From: Bacteroidota bacterium
GTDB lineage: Bacteria > Bacteroidota > Bacteroidia > Chitinophagales > LD1
DNA length: 64,000 bases
NCBI GenBank assembly: GCA_018267365.1
Contig: JAFDYQ010000003.1
Coordinates: 177,404 to 241,403, forward strand
Direction of reading: 5' to 3'
This document shows positions 34,274 through 44,720 of this stretch, piece after piece. How positions within the stretch are numbered: the first letter of the stretch is position 1; each line of letters starts with the position of its first letter. The notes under the pieces were generated by a model. That model did not search any database, had not been told where the DNA came from, and worked only from the letters and a program-made list of their open reading frames with translations. The translations under genes were made by a program, and so were the position numbers.

Positions 34274-35753
34274 CCTCTACCACCTCACCGAGCAGTGTGC
34301 CTGATGTGCAGCTGGTGACCTTGGCATAGACGTACTGACCGGGTTTTAAATTGCCTCGTGGCACGATGATCACTTTATTCTGAGAGTTACGGCCAAAGAG
34401 TTGTTCTTCGCTCTTGCTCGATACTCCCTCTATCAGTATCTCAAAGGTTTTGCCTACATCGCGCTGGTTGCTGGCCAGGGTATGGCCGCGATGCATCTCT
34501 ATGACCTCTGCCAGGCGGCGCTTTTTGACCTCCTCCGGCACATCATCTTCATACTTCTTTGCAGCCGTAGTACCTGGCCTCACATTATATGCGTAGGTGT
34601 ACACCAGCTCATACCGAAACATATCCATCAGGCTCATCGTGTCCTGATGCTCCCCCTCAGTCTCTGAGCAGAAGCCCACTATAATATCTGTAGCGATAGC
34701 CGCCTCTGGCACTATGCGGCGCACGGCGTTCATACGGTCTATGTACCACTCGCGGGTATAGCTGCGGTTCATCAGCTCGAGTACACGGGTATTGCCACTT
34801 TGCACCGGCAGGTGTACATACTTGCAGATGTTAGGGTACTTTGCCATAGCATAGAGCACGTCATCTGTCATATCCTTGGGGTGCGAGGTAGAGAAGCGTA
34901 CACGCAGGTCAGGCGCTACCTCTGCCACCAGCACCAGTAGCCTGGCGAAGTTGACCACGTTGTCATCATACTTGGCATCTACCAGCTTTTTGCCTACCAG
35001 GCCGCTGTCATCGCTATATCTATAGCTGTCTACATTCTGACCGAGCAGCGTCACCTCACGATAGCCATTATTATATAGGTCGCGGGCCTCCTCTACTATC
35101 GTACGCCAGTCGCGGGAGCGCTCACGGCCGCGGGTATGTGGCACCACGCAGAAGGAGCACATATTGTCACAGCCACGGGTAATGGAGATGAAAGCAGTCA
35201 CACCATTAGAGTTCAGCCGTACAGGGCTGATCTCTGCGTAGGTCTCATCGCGGGAGAGGAGGACATTGACCGCCTTTTGACCCGTCTCTGCCTCCAGCAC
35301 CAGGTCGGGCAGGCTACGATAGGCATCAGGGCCAGCTACGATGTCGAGTATCTTTTCCTCTATGAGGAGTTTCTCTTTTAGCCGCTCAGCCATGCAGCCG
35401 AGTATGCCTACGAGGGCGCCTTTCTTGCGTTTCTTTACAGAGTTGAAGTGCTGAAGCCTGTGGCGGATGCGCTGCTCGGCATTGTCCCGTATCGCACAGG
35501 TATTGATGAGGACCAGGTCGGCGTCATTGTGATCTGTCGTCGCGTCAAAGCCGGCACCTGCCAGTATGGAGGCTACCACCTCGCTATCGGCGAAGTTCAT
35601 AGCACATCCATAACTCTCGATGTAATACTTTTTGCCATTGCTCTGCACGCCGGTAGGGCGGGCTGCGGTCAGGGTCTCGCCTTGGCGGTTTTCATCTATC
35701 TTCTTGGTTTGCAGCTCAAAGGCTATGTCATTCTGATATAAATTGCTGCTCAT
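34263..35753 (-). CDS. miaB: tRNA-2-methylthio-N6-dimethylallyladenosine synthase
   Basis: 496 residues. MiaB adds a methylthio group to i6A37 of tRNAs. The UPF0004 domain is near the N-terminus ([17 protein letters not shown], then [17 protein letters not shown] and [10 protein letters not shown], which hold the three auxiliary cluster cysteines). The radical-SAM motif is CDNMCSFC in [20 protein letters not shown]. The C-terminal TRAM domain binds RNA ([11 protein letters not shown]). The first ~45 residues are an extension common in this phylum. First gene of a minus-strand cluster with the activator gene, lptE, the TPR gene and secG. Confidence 0.97.
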   Translation of the reverse strand: MSSNLYQNDIAFELQTKKIDENRQGETLTAARPTGVQSNGKKYYIESYGCAMNFADSEVVASILAGAGFDATTDHNDADLVLINTCAIRDNAEQRIRHRLQHFNSVKKRKKGALVGILGCMAERLKEKLLIEEKILDIVAGPDAYRSLPDLVLEAETGQKAVNVLLSRDETYAEISPVRLNSNGVTAFISITRGCDNMCSFCVVPHTRGRERSRDWRTIVEEARDLYNNGYREVTLLGQNVDSYRYSDDSGLVGKKLVDAKYDDNVVNFARLLVLVAEVAPDLRVRFSTSHPKDMTDDVLYAMAKYPNICKYVHLPVQSGNTRVLELMNRSYTREWYIDRMNAVRRIVPEAAIATDIIVGFCSETEGEHQDTMSLMDMFRYELVYTYAYNVRPGTTAAKKYEDDVPEEVKKRRLAEVIEMHRGHTLASNQRDVGKTFEILIEGVSSKSEEQLFGRNSQNKVIIVPRGNLKPGQYVYAKVTSCTSGTLLGEVVEDSI

Positions 35754-35813
35754 TAGCTCACTGATTGGGCTGCAAAGATAGTCAAAAGTGACAAAATGTC
35801 ATAATGCCTGCTT

Positions 35814-35873
35814 CACCGCAAAAGCGCAGAAACGCAAAAGGAAATTTTACCGCAGAGGCGCGGAGACGCAGAG
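35814..35873. repeat. GCGCAGAGACGCA-type purine-rich repeat
   Basis: Two degenerate blocks of the words CCGCA, GCGCAGA and ACGCAAA fill the gap upstream of miaB. Similar repeats are scattered in many bacterial genomes. Confidence 0.6.
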
Positions 35874-35907
35874 TTGGTAGGGGCTATTAAGTAGATGCGG
35901 GAGAGTG

Positions 35908-36234
35908 TTATTTCTCCTTGCAGGTATAGCGGCCGTTACCCTCATAGTAGAGGGCGTACTGGTCAGAGCCATCTTTTACATTGACACAATAGTCCTGGCT
36001 ATAGTTTGGGCTGGCCTGAGCGCAGTTGTAGCCGGCAGCAGTATATTGGTCTTTTTGCGTCTTGAAGGTATGAATAGAGTCTGAGCAGATGACCTGATGA
36101 TCCACCGTCACGCCTGTGCTATCACGCAGGGTGCAGCTATAGCAGGTAGTGGCGCAGGTATAGCACTTCTTGCAGGATGGCAGGAGGCATAGCATGGTAG
36201 CCAGTATGACCAGTGCGGAGACGATATTCTTCAT
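35908..36234 (-). CDS. Small Cys-rich hypothetical lipoprotein
   Basis: 108 residues from the ATG at 36234; a TTG three codons upstream is less likely. Lipobox CLLPSC (Cys about 22), then KKCYTCATTCYSCTL, a dense cluster of cysteines that could bind metal or form disulfides. Three further Cys (VICSD, NCAQA, YCVNV) and the C-terminal YTCKEK complete about ten in the mature protein. No family recognised. It is probably an outer-membrane or periplasm-facing lipoprotein. Divergent from groES. Confidence 0.72.
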   Translation of the reverse strand: MKNIVSALVILATMLCLLPSCKKCYTCATTCYSCTLRDSTGVTVDHQVICSDSIHTFKTQKDQYTAAGYNCAQASPNYSQDYCVNVKDGSDQYALYYEGNGRYTCKEK

Positions 36235-36320
36235 ATCTGCCAAATGTATCTATTTTTCAAATAATAGCAAAGGTGCTCAAGAGGGTAAGCAGAGCCCTTT
36301 ATGACAGATGTGGATAGCTT

Positions 36321-36385
36321 TTGTCACACTGACTGACAAAAAATCAGACAAAACCCATTGGCACAACTTATGATTGCTACCTTCG
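36321..36385 (+). promoter_or_regulatory. groES promoter region with inverted repeat
   Basis: TTGTCA-N7-TGACAA (36321-36339) is an inverted repeat. Downstream, TTG (36358-36360), a 17-base spacer and TACCTTCG (36378-36385, 7 of 8 to TAnnTTTG) form a likely promoter. No CIRCE (TTAGCACTC-N9-GAGTGCTAA) is present, so the inverted repeat is a candidate heat-shock control site. Confidence 0.5.
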
Positions 36386-36425
36386 CAAACCATTTTTATC
36401 ATAAAACAAAAAAACTCAAGCAAAC

Positions 36426-36704
36426 ATGGCAGACGTTAAGATCAAGCCTTTGGCAGACCGGGTGGTCATCAAGGCAGCAGAAGCAGAAACCAAAACAGCG
36501 GGAGGTATCATCATACCTGACTCAGCTAAGGAAAAACCACAAAAAGGCACTGTAGTGGCAGTGGGTCCTGGCAAAAAGGATGAACCAACTACAGTCAAGG
36601 TAGGTGACTCTGTACTTTATGGCAAGTATGCCGGCACTGAGATCTCTATCGACGGTACCGAATACCTGATCATGAAAGAGAGCGACATCTTTGCGATCGT
36701 CTAA
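36426..36704 (+). CDS. groES: Co-chaperonin GroES
   Basis: 92 residues. It forms the heptameric lid of the GroEL chamber. Motifs: [20 protein letters not shown] at the start, the mobile loop [33 protein letters not shown] and the C-terminal [13 protein letters not shown]. groEL follows 40 bases later in the same transcript. Confidence 0.98.
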   Translation: MADVKIKPLADRVVIKAAEAETKTAGGIIIPDSAKEKPQKGTVVAVGPGKKDEPTTVKVGDSVLYGKYAGTEISIDGTEYLIMKESDIFAIV

Positions 36705-36738
36705 ACCATTATTAATTCACAAAACTAAAATCAAATAA

Positions 36739-38391
<1,653 letters not shown>

Positions 38392-38440
38392 TACCCGTTG
38401 GCTGGTGCCGGGTGACCGGTGGCAGGCAATAACAATACAA

Positions 38441-38474
38441 AGGCTCCTTCGTGAATAGCGGAGGGGCTTTTTTG
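38441..38474 (+). terminator. Probable groESL terminator
   Basis: AGGCTCC pairs with GGAGGGGCT (one bulged base), with a loop of ~13 bases and TTTTTT after it. The GTCAGTCA hairpin 20 bases further on may act as a second barrier. Confidence 0.7.
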
Positions 38475-38489
38475 TTTGTGGTCAGTCAT

Positions 38490-38531
38490 GGTCAGTCAGT
38501 CAGTTTTCTTAGTATAATGACTGACTGACCG
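38490..38531 (+). repeat. 42-bp hairpin repeat, left copy
   Basis: A perfect 13-bp stem GGTCAGTCAGTCA / TGACTGACTGACC with an A/T-rich 15-base loop. Inverted relative to 39062-39103. Confidence 0.9.
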
Positions 38532-38578
38532 TTCGCGCATAGAGGTCGTAGCTGTGATAAAAATTATATTTTCAACTC

Positions 38579-39043
38579 ATGAAACGTTTATTGCTTTTGA
38601 TAGCTTGCGCTCTCACCTTGCCTGCCTGCTCATTCCTATCAAACAACTTTGACAGTGGACAGAAGATCGGAGAGTATGGAGTAACGTGCGAATATCCAGA
38701 TGATTCTGTAATGTATCACTCGATCCCTGTAGACTCACCACAGCTATCACAGTTACTAGATGGGGATGAAATACTGTCAAACTCTGATACAGCTATATTA
38801 TACCTTGATTACCCTTTAGATAAACCTGCCATTTTCACCATTACATCTGGTGATGGCTTTACGAAAGGAGAAGTGATCAGCATTATCAGTGAAAAATATC
38901 ATGCGGTGTATGCTTCAGAATTAAAAACTCCTGGCAAGTATGGTATTTGCTGCCGCACTATAGGAGACCTAGTAGTATCTCTGATAGAGGTAAGTAGAAG
39001 AAAGGATGGAAGAATTGTATTTACCACTATGATTGATTCATAA
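38579..39043 (+). CDS. Hypothetical lipoprotein between inverted hairpins
   Basis: 154 residues. Lipoprotein signal KRLLLLIACALTLPACSFL (Cys about 17). The mature part is a mixed alpha/beta domain with GEYGVTCEYPDDSVMYH, TAILYLDYPLDKPAIFTI and YGICCRTIGDLVVSLIEV (adjacent Cys pair). No family recognised. Codon use is more A/T-rich than the neighbouring groEL. The gene is alone, 48 bases after one 42-bp hairpin and 19 bases before its inverted copy. Confidence 0.72.
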   Translation: MKRLLLLIACALTLPACSFLSNNFDSGQKIGEYGVTCEYPDDSVMYHSIPVDSPQLSQLLDGDEILSNSDTAILYLDYPLDKPAIFTITSGDGFTKGEVISIISEKYHAVYASELKTPGKYGICCRTIGDLVVSLIEVSRRKDGRIVFTTMIDS

Positions 39044-39061
39044 GAAACGCTCATAGTCAGA

Positions 39062-39103
39062 CGGTCAGTCAGTCATTTTGTATAGAAAACTGACTGACTG
39101 ACC
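39062..39103 (-). repeat. 42-bp hairpin repeat, right copy (inverted)
   Basis: The same perfect 13-bp stem. It matches the reverse complement of the left copy except in the ~8 bases at the loop centre. Both copies are exactly 42 bases. Confidence 0.9.
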
Positions 39104-39152
39104 ATCTCCCTGCTTTTGCCTAATATTGAGGGATCAATAAAAACCACTACAC

Positions 39153-39719
39153 ATGGCAAAACTCATTTCCTCCCTGCTGCTCACACTGGACGGCTACGCT
39201 GCCGGGCCTAATGGCGAGCTGAATATCTTTCCTGTAGACAAAGAGTTTTTTGACTACAGCCACAAGTTCACAGATAGGGCAGGGACGGCACTGTATGGCC
39301 GCCGCACCTTTGAGATCATGAATAGCTACTGGCCTACAGCAGCCGATGCCCCAGATGCCAGCGATCATGACCTCCGCCATGCCAAATGGTACAATGCGGT
39401 AGAGAAGATCGTCGTGTCTCATTCCGTAGCAGATGCAGGGCCGGGTACGCGCATCATAGGCGCCGACCTCACTGCACAGGTACACCAGCTGAAGCAAGAA
39501 AAGGATAAAGATATTGTGATGTTTGGCAGTCCGTCTACCGTACGGTCGCTCATGGCGCTGGGCCTGATAGATGAGTACTGGCTTTTTGTAGCGCCTGTGG
39601 TGCTGGGTCAGGGCTTGCCATTTTTCTCTACCGATGTGAAGCGCACTGACCTCCAGACTGTCTCCAGCCAAAAGCTATCTACAGGCATGGTAGTACTGCA
39701 CCTGGAGCCTAAAAAGTAA
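39153..39719 (+). CDS. Dihydrofolate-reductase-like (RibD C-terminal) protein
   Basis: 188 residues. The fold of bacterial RibD_C/DHFR-like proteins is clear: SSLLLTLDGYAAGPNGEL at the start, the NADP-binding loop ALYGRRTFEIMNSYWP, KIVVSHSV, the glycine segment DIVMFGSPSTVRSL and the closing EYWLFVAPVVLGQGLPFF. These proteins are probably NADPH-dependent reductases, but their substrates are mostly unknown. Stand-alone gene, convergent with the next. Confidence 0.9.
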   Translation: MAKLISSLLLTLDGYAAGPNGELNIFPVDKEFFDYSHKFTDRAGTALYGRRTFEIMNSYWPTAADAPDASDHDLRHAKWYNAVEKIVVSHSVADAGPGTRIIGADLTAQVHQLKQEKDKDIVMFGSPSTVRSLMALGLIDEYWLFVAPVVLGQGLPFFSTDVKRTDLQTVSSQKLSTGMVVLHLEPKK

Positions 39720-39721
39720 GC

Positions 39722-40087
39722 CTACATACGCGTGAGCTGCTCTGCTACCAGCTTCCACCGGTCATCGTCTCTGCGTATCACGGCAGTGCCCCTGCCTGCG
39801 CCGCCGGCCTCGCGTCCCTCTATCAGCCCCCGCCAGTGATAGGCAAAGGTGTACGCCATCACATCGGGATGGATCTCTATCCACTGTATGTCTGAAATGT
39901 GGTACGCTTCATTTTTGATCAAGGCAAAGTTACGCTCGTACGCAGCGCGGATGGCATCTGTACCTCTATATACCGTCCCAGTAGAGAAAGTGACAGCTGC
40001 ATCAGGGTGTATCAGCGGTGCGACCTGCGCCCAGTCCTGACTGGCCAGTGCCGCGCTATACGCTGAGATGAAATCAGATGGTGTCAT
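39722..40087 (-). CDS. NTF2-like (SnoaL/DUF4440-type) protein
   Basis: 121 residues from the ATG at 40087 (MTPSDFISAYSAALASQDWA); a TTG/ATG extension upstream is not family-like. It has a cone-shaped NTF2 fold pattern: helix pair with WAQVAPLIHPDAAVTFSTG, then RGTDAIRAAYERNF, YHISDIQWIEIHPDVMAYTF and RRDDDRWKLVAEQ. Such proteins bind small molecules or act as isomerases; the function here is unknown. Convergent with the reductase-like gene, 2 bases apart. Confidence 0.85.
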   Translation of the reverse strand: MTPSDFISAYSAALASQDWAQVAPLIHPDAAVTFSTGTVYRGTDAIRAAYERNFALIKNEAYHISDIQWIEIHPDVMAYTFAYHWRGLIEGREAGGAGRGTAVIRRDDDRWKLVAEQLTRM

Positions 40088-40117
40088 GATGGTCAAAGGT
40101 ATCATTCTGTATGGCAC

Positions 40118-40149
40118 AAAAAAATCCCGGCTACTATGAGCGGCCGGGA
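40118..40149 (-). terminator. Rho-independent terminator
   Basis: The stem TCCCGGC / GCCGGGA with an A7 run at its left gives a U-tract on the minus strand for the gene at 40176. Confidence 0.85.
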
Positions 40150-40175
40150 CTTGTATCGTATCGCAAGGGTTTAGC

Positions 40176-41102
40176 TTATTGCTTCACCACTTTAGATATA
40201 GCTGTATGCTCGCCTGCCTGTACCCGTACCAGGTAGATACCTGCAGAGAGATCACCCACGGTGAATGTGCGTGTTTGTGCACCTGTATTCATAGCCTCCT
40301 GTGAGAGCAGCGTACTGACTGTCTGTCCATTCAATGAGAGCAGCTCTATGCTCACCTTCGCATCCTGACGCAGGTCAAATGCAGTAGTAAGGGTGTTAGC
40401 CAGCAGGGTAGGGTATACATTTACAGAGCCCAGGTCTGCAGCTATCTCAGAGATAGCATTGGCGCCTGCTTCATTGATAGTCGCGCTGGTGTTGTTCCAT
40501 TTGTCTGCACTGCTTGCCAGGCCATCACCATCAGCTGCATTGATCACTGCAAATAGCTTTATAGCACCAGAACCTGCGGCAGGAGCTGTCCAGCCTATAG
40601 ACTCTACATAGGTGGTACCTGCTGTGCCAGTACCGGATGTTTTAGGCAGCTGTACCTGATGCTCTATCACAGTAGTAAGAGCTGTACTTAATTCGATAGA
40701 GTTTTGCACACCATTAGGCAGGGATGAGGACCAAGTGCCGGCCTGATGTGTGGCACTAGTACCTGCACCGGCTGCTGTCACTGAGGACAAACCAAAGCCA
40801 AACACCGGCAGATTGTTTGAGGTAGTATTTATGGCGGTCATTTTGACAGTGTATGACCCGCCAGGCTGATAAGAATTGACGGGTACACCAGCAGAGTCAA
40901 GCTCTACTGAGACAGTGATGCCTGTAGTAGGACTAGTGCCACCATGACAGCCGGAGGCACTTTGACCACAACCTACACTGCTACTGACTGCCCCTGTGCG
41001 GCAATCGCCACCCGAGCCATTGGTATAGCCCCCAGCATAGCTGGATAGAAGCAGAGCAAAAGCACCTAAGAAGACTGCTACAGGTAGATATTTCAATTTC
41101 AT
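40176..41102 (-). CDS. Type IX-secreted protein with choice-of-anchor-V-like domain
   Basis: 308 residues from the ATG at 41102 (KLKYLPVAVFLGAFALLLSS signal peptide). The mature start GGYTNGSGGDCRTG followed by CGQSASGCHGGTSPTTGI resembles the choice-of-anchor-V domain, whose C-x(n)-CH-G motif often precedes a reelin-like beta domain (about 50-215). The C-terminal T9SS domain is at ~235-308 (NVYPTLLANTLTTAF, LSAGIYLVRV). The CxxCH-like motif here is SGCH with only one nearby Cys, so haem binding is not supported. Secreted or surface protein of unknown role. Confidence 0.82.
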   Translation of the reverse strand: MKLKYLPVAVFLGAFALLLSSYAGGYTNGSGGDCRTGAVSSSVGCGQSASGCHGGTSPTTGITVSVELDSAGVPVNSYQPGGSYTVKMTAINTTSNNLPVFGFGLSSVTAAGAGTSATHQAGTWSSSLPNGVQNSIELSTALTTVIEHQVQLPKTSGTGTAGTTYVESIGWTAPAAGSGAIKLFAVINAADGDGLASSADKWNNTSATINEAGANAISEIAADLGSVNVYPTLLANTLTTAFDLRQDAKVSIELLSLNGQTVSTLLSQEAMNTGAQTRTFTVGDLSAGIYLVRVQAGEHTAISKVVKQ

Positions 41103-41266
41103 GTGCGGGAGGTTGAGTTTTTGTTTGTGAATATGGACGCGGAAAATAAGAACAAATGATTTGTCATACAAATGTAAAATATCTGCCATGTAGCAGTATT
41201 GTAGATTGAGTGTGGATTATTGTAAATCTGATACTGCACGGCTACAGAAACAGAACGGTTACTGTA

Positions 41267-41274
41267 TATATTTG
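41267..41274 (+). promoter_or_regulatory. Perfect TAnnTTTG box next to the start codon
   Basis: TATATTTG ends seven bases before the ATG at 41282. It supports that start and suggests a very short or absent leader. Confidence 0.5.
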
Positions 41275-41281
41275 CCGGCGT

Positions 41282-42106
41282 ATGATGAGAAGAGACCCCT
41301 TTCAGGCTATAGCAGATCCCAACCGCCGGGCCATCCTGGCACTCATAGCCCGTGAATCCATGAACCTGAACACCGTGGCGAGCCACTTTAGCGTGAGCCG
41401 CCCAGCCATATCCAAGCATATCAAAATACTGCGCCAATGCGGCCTGTTAGAGATTCGCCAGAAGGGTCGAGAGCGCTACTGCGAGGCCCGACTGGAGCGC
41501 CTGAGTGAGGTAGTGCTCTGGCTGGAGGACTACCGCAGCCAGTGGGGTACGGAGATACATACCGAGCCGATAGCAGTAGCCGCAGAAAGGCCGGAAGCAA
41601 CTACTGCGCCTGTCGCAGAGGTATCGGTGCCTGCTACAGAGCCCCTAGCTATTAGGCTGACATCTGAGACCGCAGCGGCAGAGGAGATAGGAGAGACGCT
41701 GACCGAGATACAGGAGGTGACGGTGGTACATACGGCTGACGAGGCCGCTGTGCTCGCATCTGACCCACAGATGGAGTTCATAGCTGCCGGGGAGGTAGAT
41801 CTGACAGCTGACCGTGAAGCCAGTCGGGTGACTACGGCATCCGTGCCGTGGGAGGAGGGCTACGATGAGGCGAAGGATACCAGCCATGAGCAGGCTGAGG
41901 TAGACCTCTCTGCCGATGCGGTCACAGATAGCCTTGCAGCAACAGTAGGAGAGGAAACACAGGTAACTGTGTCTATAGAGGAGACACTATCTGAGCCTGA
42001 GTCAGAACCTGATGTCAAAACTCCGGTCAGGCCTGTAGCCAAATCAACCACCCGCAAGAAGAAAAGCCCCCCGCCTGCAGATACGCAGCAAGGGAGCCTT
42101 TTCTGA
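41282..42106 (+). CDS. ArsR-family regulator with long acidic tail
   Basis: 274 residues from the ATG at 41282 (MMRRDPFQAIADPNRRAILA). Residues 1-90 are a complete ArsR-type winged helix: LNTVASHFSVSRPAISKHIK is the recognition helix, followed by GLLEIRQKGRERYCEA. No Cys pair for metal sensing is seen. Normal members stop near 100 residues. Here a ~180-residue tail rich in Glu, Ala, Val, Thr and Asp follows, probably disordered, ending with a basic patch TRKKKSPPP and the C-terminus TQQGSLF. The last five residues fit the QxxLF pattern of sliding-clamp binding peptides. Confidence 0.87.
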   Translation: MMRRDPFQAIADPNRRAILALIARESMNLNTVASHFSVSRPAISKHIKILRQCGLLEIRQKGRERYCEARLERLSEVVLWLEDYRSQWGTEIHTEPIAVAAERPEATTAPVAEVSVPATEPLAIRLTSETAAAEEIGETLTEIQEVTVVHTADEAAVLASDPQMEFIAAGEVDLTADREASRVTTASVPWEEGYDEAKDTSHEQAEVDLSADAVTDSLAATVGEETQVTVSIEETLSEPESEPDVKTPVRPVAKSTTRKKKSPPPADTQQGSLF

Positions 42107-42108
42107 TT

Positions 42109-42267
42109 TTAGTGCTTGGGATGGGGATTCTTTTTCCTGCGAATCATGCCTCCCCACTCGCCCTCGTAGAAGAGCACGAAGCAAAATATAGCAATGATAC
42201 CGATGGGTATGATGAAGTCCCAGACCATGGGTAGGTGCACGATGGTCTTGAAGATATTGAGTACCAT
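42109..42267 (-). CDS. Small single-pass membrane protein (52 residues)
   Basis: A 53-codon frame, ATG at 42267 and TAA at 42109. The protein opens MVLNIFKTIVHLPMVWDF, has one transmembrane helix (about 18-34, IIPIGIIAIFCFVLFY), then an acidic-aromatic EGEWGG and a strongly basic tail MIRRKKNPHPKH. This charge pattern favours a cytoplasmic C-terminus. It starts just upstream of nothing else on its strand and stops 2 bases from the regulator's stop. Well-formed small membrane proteins like this are often real; no family known. Confidence 0.65.
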   Translation of the reverse strand: MVLNIFKTIVHLPMVWDFIIPIGIIAIFCFVLFYEGEWGGMIRRKKNPHPKH

Positions 42268-42388
42268 GATTTTCTGATTTAATGGTTAAAAAATACCGCC
42301 TTGATCAGAATGCGTAGGTCTGCGAAATATGGTACAAATGCGAGGCCAAAGTGGTGATTGTGTTAAATTGCTATCTTGGGTGCCGGAT

Positions 42389-43162
42389 ATGAAAACAACT
42401 GCACTGCTATCTGCCATTATGATCATCTGCCTTTTTGGTTGCAAGAAAAATGCTGACTTGCCCTCACTGGCAGAAAGATATCCTAATACCTACACCGGAG
42501 TAAATACCAACAAGGTCAAAGCAATCTTTGTACATGTGACCAACAGCAACGGAGAAGCGTATGATACTGTTATTTATCACTATGACGTATCAGGCAGAGT
42601 GATATACAAAAGCGGAGGAGGAAGCTGGCCCTGTGCCTGGGATTATAGTGGTAGCCAATTTAGAATCGTAGATGATCATCCGGACACATTTTCAGGCACC
42701 TTGTATAATGGATATATTTCTGACCTGGTACTTAATCATGGAGATAGGTTTACCTGCATCTTCAATTTTGATTCCGCCCACCACATCACTACTATTCTGA
42801 ATGTTTACAATGGTGCAGCTATAGAACCTGATACAATATACCTGACTTGGGGCAATGATAATCTAATCAAAGTCGAGGATGCTCAAAACCAGGACTTTTA
42901 TAGAAGTTACACATATACTGCCCTGTCCGACCATAAGGATTTTTTAGTAGACAACCTATATCTGTCAGGCATGCCGTTCTATTACGCTGTAGGCAGTGTC
43001 GGAGGTGCGAATTCTGCCAACCTCATCGATCAGGAACAAGATAGATATGGTAACGTCGTTTGCATCCACTCATATGTAATGGATGGCTTGGGCAGAGTCG
43101 CTACTCAAATTCTGCACTACCAAGTCGGAGAAGTGGATACAATGACATATACTTACTACTAA
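42389..43162 (+). CDS. Hypothetical lipoprotein with YD-like repeats, paralogue 1
   Basis: 257 residues from the ATG at 42389 (MKTTALLSAIMIICLFGC; lipobox Cys about 18). The mature chain carries RHS/YD-like strand motifs such as DTVIYHYDVSGRVIYKSGG, and ends VDTMTYTYY. This style is known from Bacteroidota lipoproteins of unknown role (DUF4595-like). It is followed 39 bases later by a related gene with the same start and C-terminal style, so the two look like a tandem duplication. Confidence 0.78.
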   Translation: MKTTALLSAIMIICLFGCKKNADLPSLAERYPNTYTGVNTNKVKAIFVHVTNSNGEAYDTVIYHYDVSGRVIYKSGGGSWPCAWDYSGSQFRIVDDHPDTFSGTLYNGYISDLVLNHGDRFTCIFNFDSAHHITTILNVYNGAAIEPDTIYLTWGNDNLIKVEDAQNQDFYRSYTYTALSDHKDFLVDNLYLSGMPFYYAVGSVGGANSANLIDQEQDRYGNVVCIHSYVMDGLGRVATQILHYQVGEVDTMTYTYY

Positions 43163-43201
43163 TCTCAACGCTATTACTCAAATCATTTCTATAAAAAGTT
43201 T

Positions 43202-43999
43202 ATGAAAACAATTTACTCATCAATCATAATACTGACGTTGGTGTTTGCTGCCGGCTGTAATCCCAATCACCCTACACCCGGCACGCCGAGTAGCTATAAG
43301 GTGAAGACCATCATTCTCGATCCCAATACAGGCGGCACCGACACGGCGCTGATCACCTATGACGCCCAGGGTCGTATACTGAGCTGCTACCCAAAGCTAT
43401 ACCGTGCAGACTACGATGTGTATTACACCTATACGGGCAATAGTATGACCATTCAGCACAGCTACTCCTGGTCGGGCAATATTTTTGATTGCAAATTGAA
43501 TGCATCAGGGTACTTAGATTCAATAGGCCTGTATGATTTTAATTACTCCCGTGTCACCAGCGCAAGGTTTACATATAATTCAGATGGCTTTTTGATTCGT
43601 CAGATAGAGCCGGATTCATCTTCTGAATTGTATATCAGGGGATATGACATATCCTATGTATGGTCTGACAGCTGCCTCACTAGTATGACTGATAGCCTAT
43701 ATGGCAGGGCATCCAATACGGCTACTTATACATACTACACTACCCGCGAATATCGCGATAGAGGACTCGAAGATATAGCCAACAGCTATTCTTACATGAT
43801 GCCGGATATTGCACTACGCGGTGTGTTGGTATTGGGCAATGCATTAGGAGGTCACAGCAAATATCTCAGGAAGACCAAAACAATAAATGGTGGAAATACG
43901 ATCAATTACTCGTATGACTTTGACGTATATGGTAGAGTGATCACGCAAAGGGAAACTGAGGCCGGCAATACCAAAACCTATCACTACACCTACTACTAG
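43202..43999 (+). CDS. Hypothetical lipoprotein with YD-like repeats, paralogue 2
   Basis: 265 residues. Lipoprotein signal [18 protein letters not shown] (Cys about 19). Strand motifs [17 protein letters not shown] and [13 protein letters not shown], then [18 protein letters not shown], and the terminal TYHYTYY match the previous gene in layout. The stop shares the palindrome CTAG with the stop of convergent trmD. Function unknown; a surface-exposed or outer-membrane lipoprotein is likely. Confidence 0.78.
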   Translation: MKTIYSSIIILTLVFAAGCNPNHPTPGTPSSYKVKTIILDPNTGGTDTALITYDAQGRILSCYPKLYRADYDVYYTYTGNSMTIQHSYSWSGNIFDCKLNASGYLDSIGLYDFNYSRVTSARFTYNSDGFLIRQIEPDSSSELYIRGYDISYVWSDSCLTSMTDSLYGRASNTATYTYYTTREYRDRGLEDIANSYSYMMPDIALRGVLVLGNALGGHSKYLRKTKTINGGNTINYSYDFDVYGRVITQRETEAGNTKTYHYTYY

Positions 44000-44673
44000 T
44001 CCTCCAGTAGGTCCGGTCTGCGCGTCTTAGTGCGCTCCAGCGCCTGATCATGCCGCCAGTCAGCTATCTTTTTCTCATGTCCGGAGAGGAGGATATCCGG
44101 CACCTTCATTCCACGAAAATCTTCTGGCCGCGTATACACCGGCGGCGATAGTAATCCATCCTGAAAGGAATCTGTGAGTGCAGAGGTCTCATCATTCAGC
44201 ACGCCCGGTATCAGGCGGCCTATGGCATCTACCAGTACTGCAGCGCCCAGCTCGCCGCCGCTCAGTACGTAGTCTCCTATAGATATCTCGCGGGTGATAT
44301 AGCTCTGGCGTATACGGTCGTCTATGCCCTTGTAGTGTCCGCAGAGGATGATCAGGTTGCCTTTCAGGGATAGGCTATTGGCCATGCGCTGTGTCAGGGT
44401 TTCGCCGTCAGGTGTCATGTAGATGATCTCGTCATAGTCGCGCTGAGACTTCAGCTCGTCTATACAGGCCGCTATCGGCTCGCACATCATCACGAGGCCC
44501 GCTCCACCGCCAAACTGATAGTCGTCCACCTTCTTGTAGCTGCCCAGACCATATTCGCGCAGGCTCACCACATTGACCTCGAGTAGTCCCTTGGTCTGTG
44601 CCCGCTTTAGTATCGAGTGGGAGAGAGGGCTGGTGAGCAGATCAGGTATGATGGAGATGATGTCTATGCGCAT
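43996..44673 (-). CDS. trmD: tRNA (guanine-N1)-methyltransferase
   Basis: 225 residues from the ATG at 44673 ([13 protein letters not shown], the family start; an upstream in-frame ATG adds 11 atypical residues). It methylates G37 of tRNA with SAM, preventing frameshifts. The knotted SPOUT fold shows in [19 protein letters not shown] and [29 protein letters not shown] near the N-terminus and [22 protein letters not shown] substrate residues are present. rpsP, rimM and rplS, frequent neighbours, are not here. Confidence 0.97.
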   Translation of the reverse strand: MRIDIISIIPDLLTSPLSHSILKRAQTKGLLEVNVVSLREYGLGSYKKVDDYQFGGGAGLVMMCEPIAACIDELKSQRDYDEIIYMTPDGETLTQRMANSLSLKGNLIILCGHYKGIDDRIRQSYITREISIGDYVLSGGELGAAVLVDAIGRLIPGVLNDETSALTDSFQDGLLSPPVYTRPEDFRGMKVPDILLSGHEKKIADWRHDQALERTKTRRPDLLED

Positions 44674-44720
44674 AGCGCAAAGGAATAAAATATTGGGAAG
44701 ACCCAAGAAATGTGCCGTGA

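Noticed and set aside
40176..41102. A c-type cytochrome
   Set aside because: Only SGCHGG is present; CxxCH needs two cysteines, and the protein fits the choice-of-anchor-V type better.
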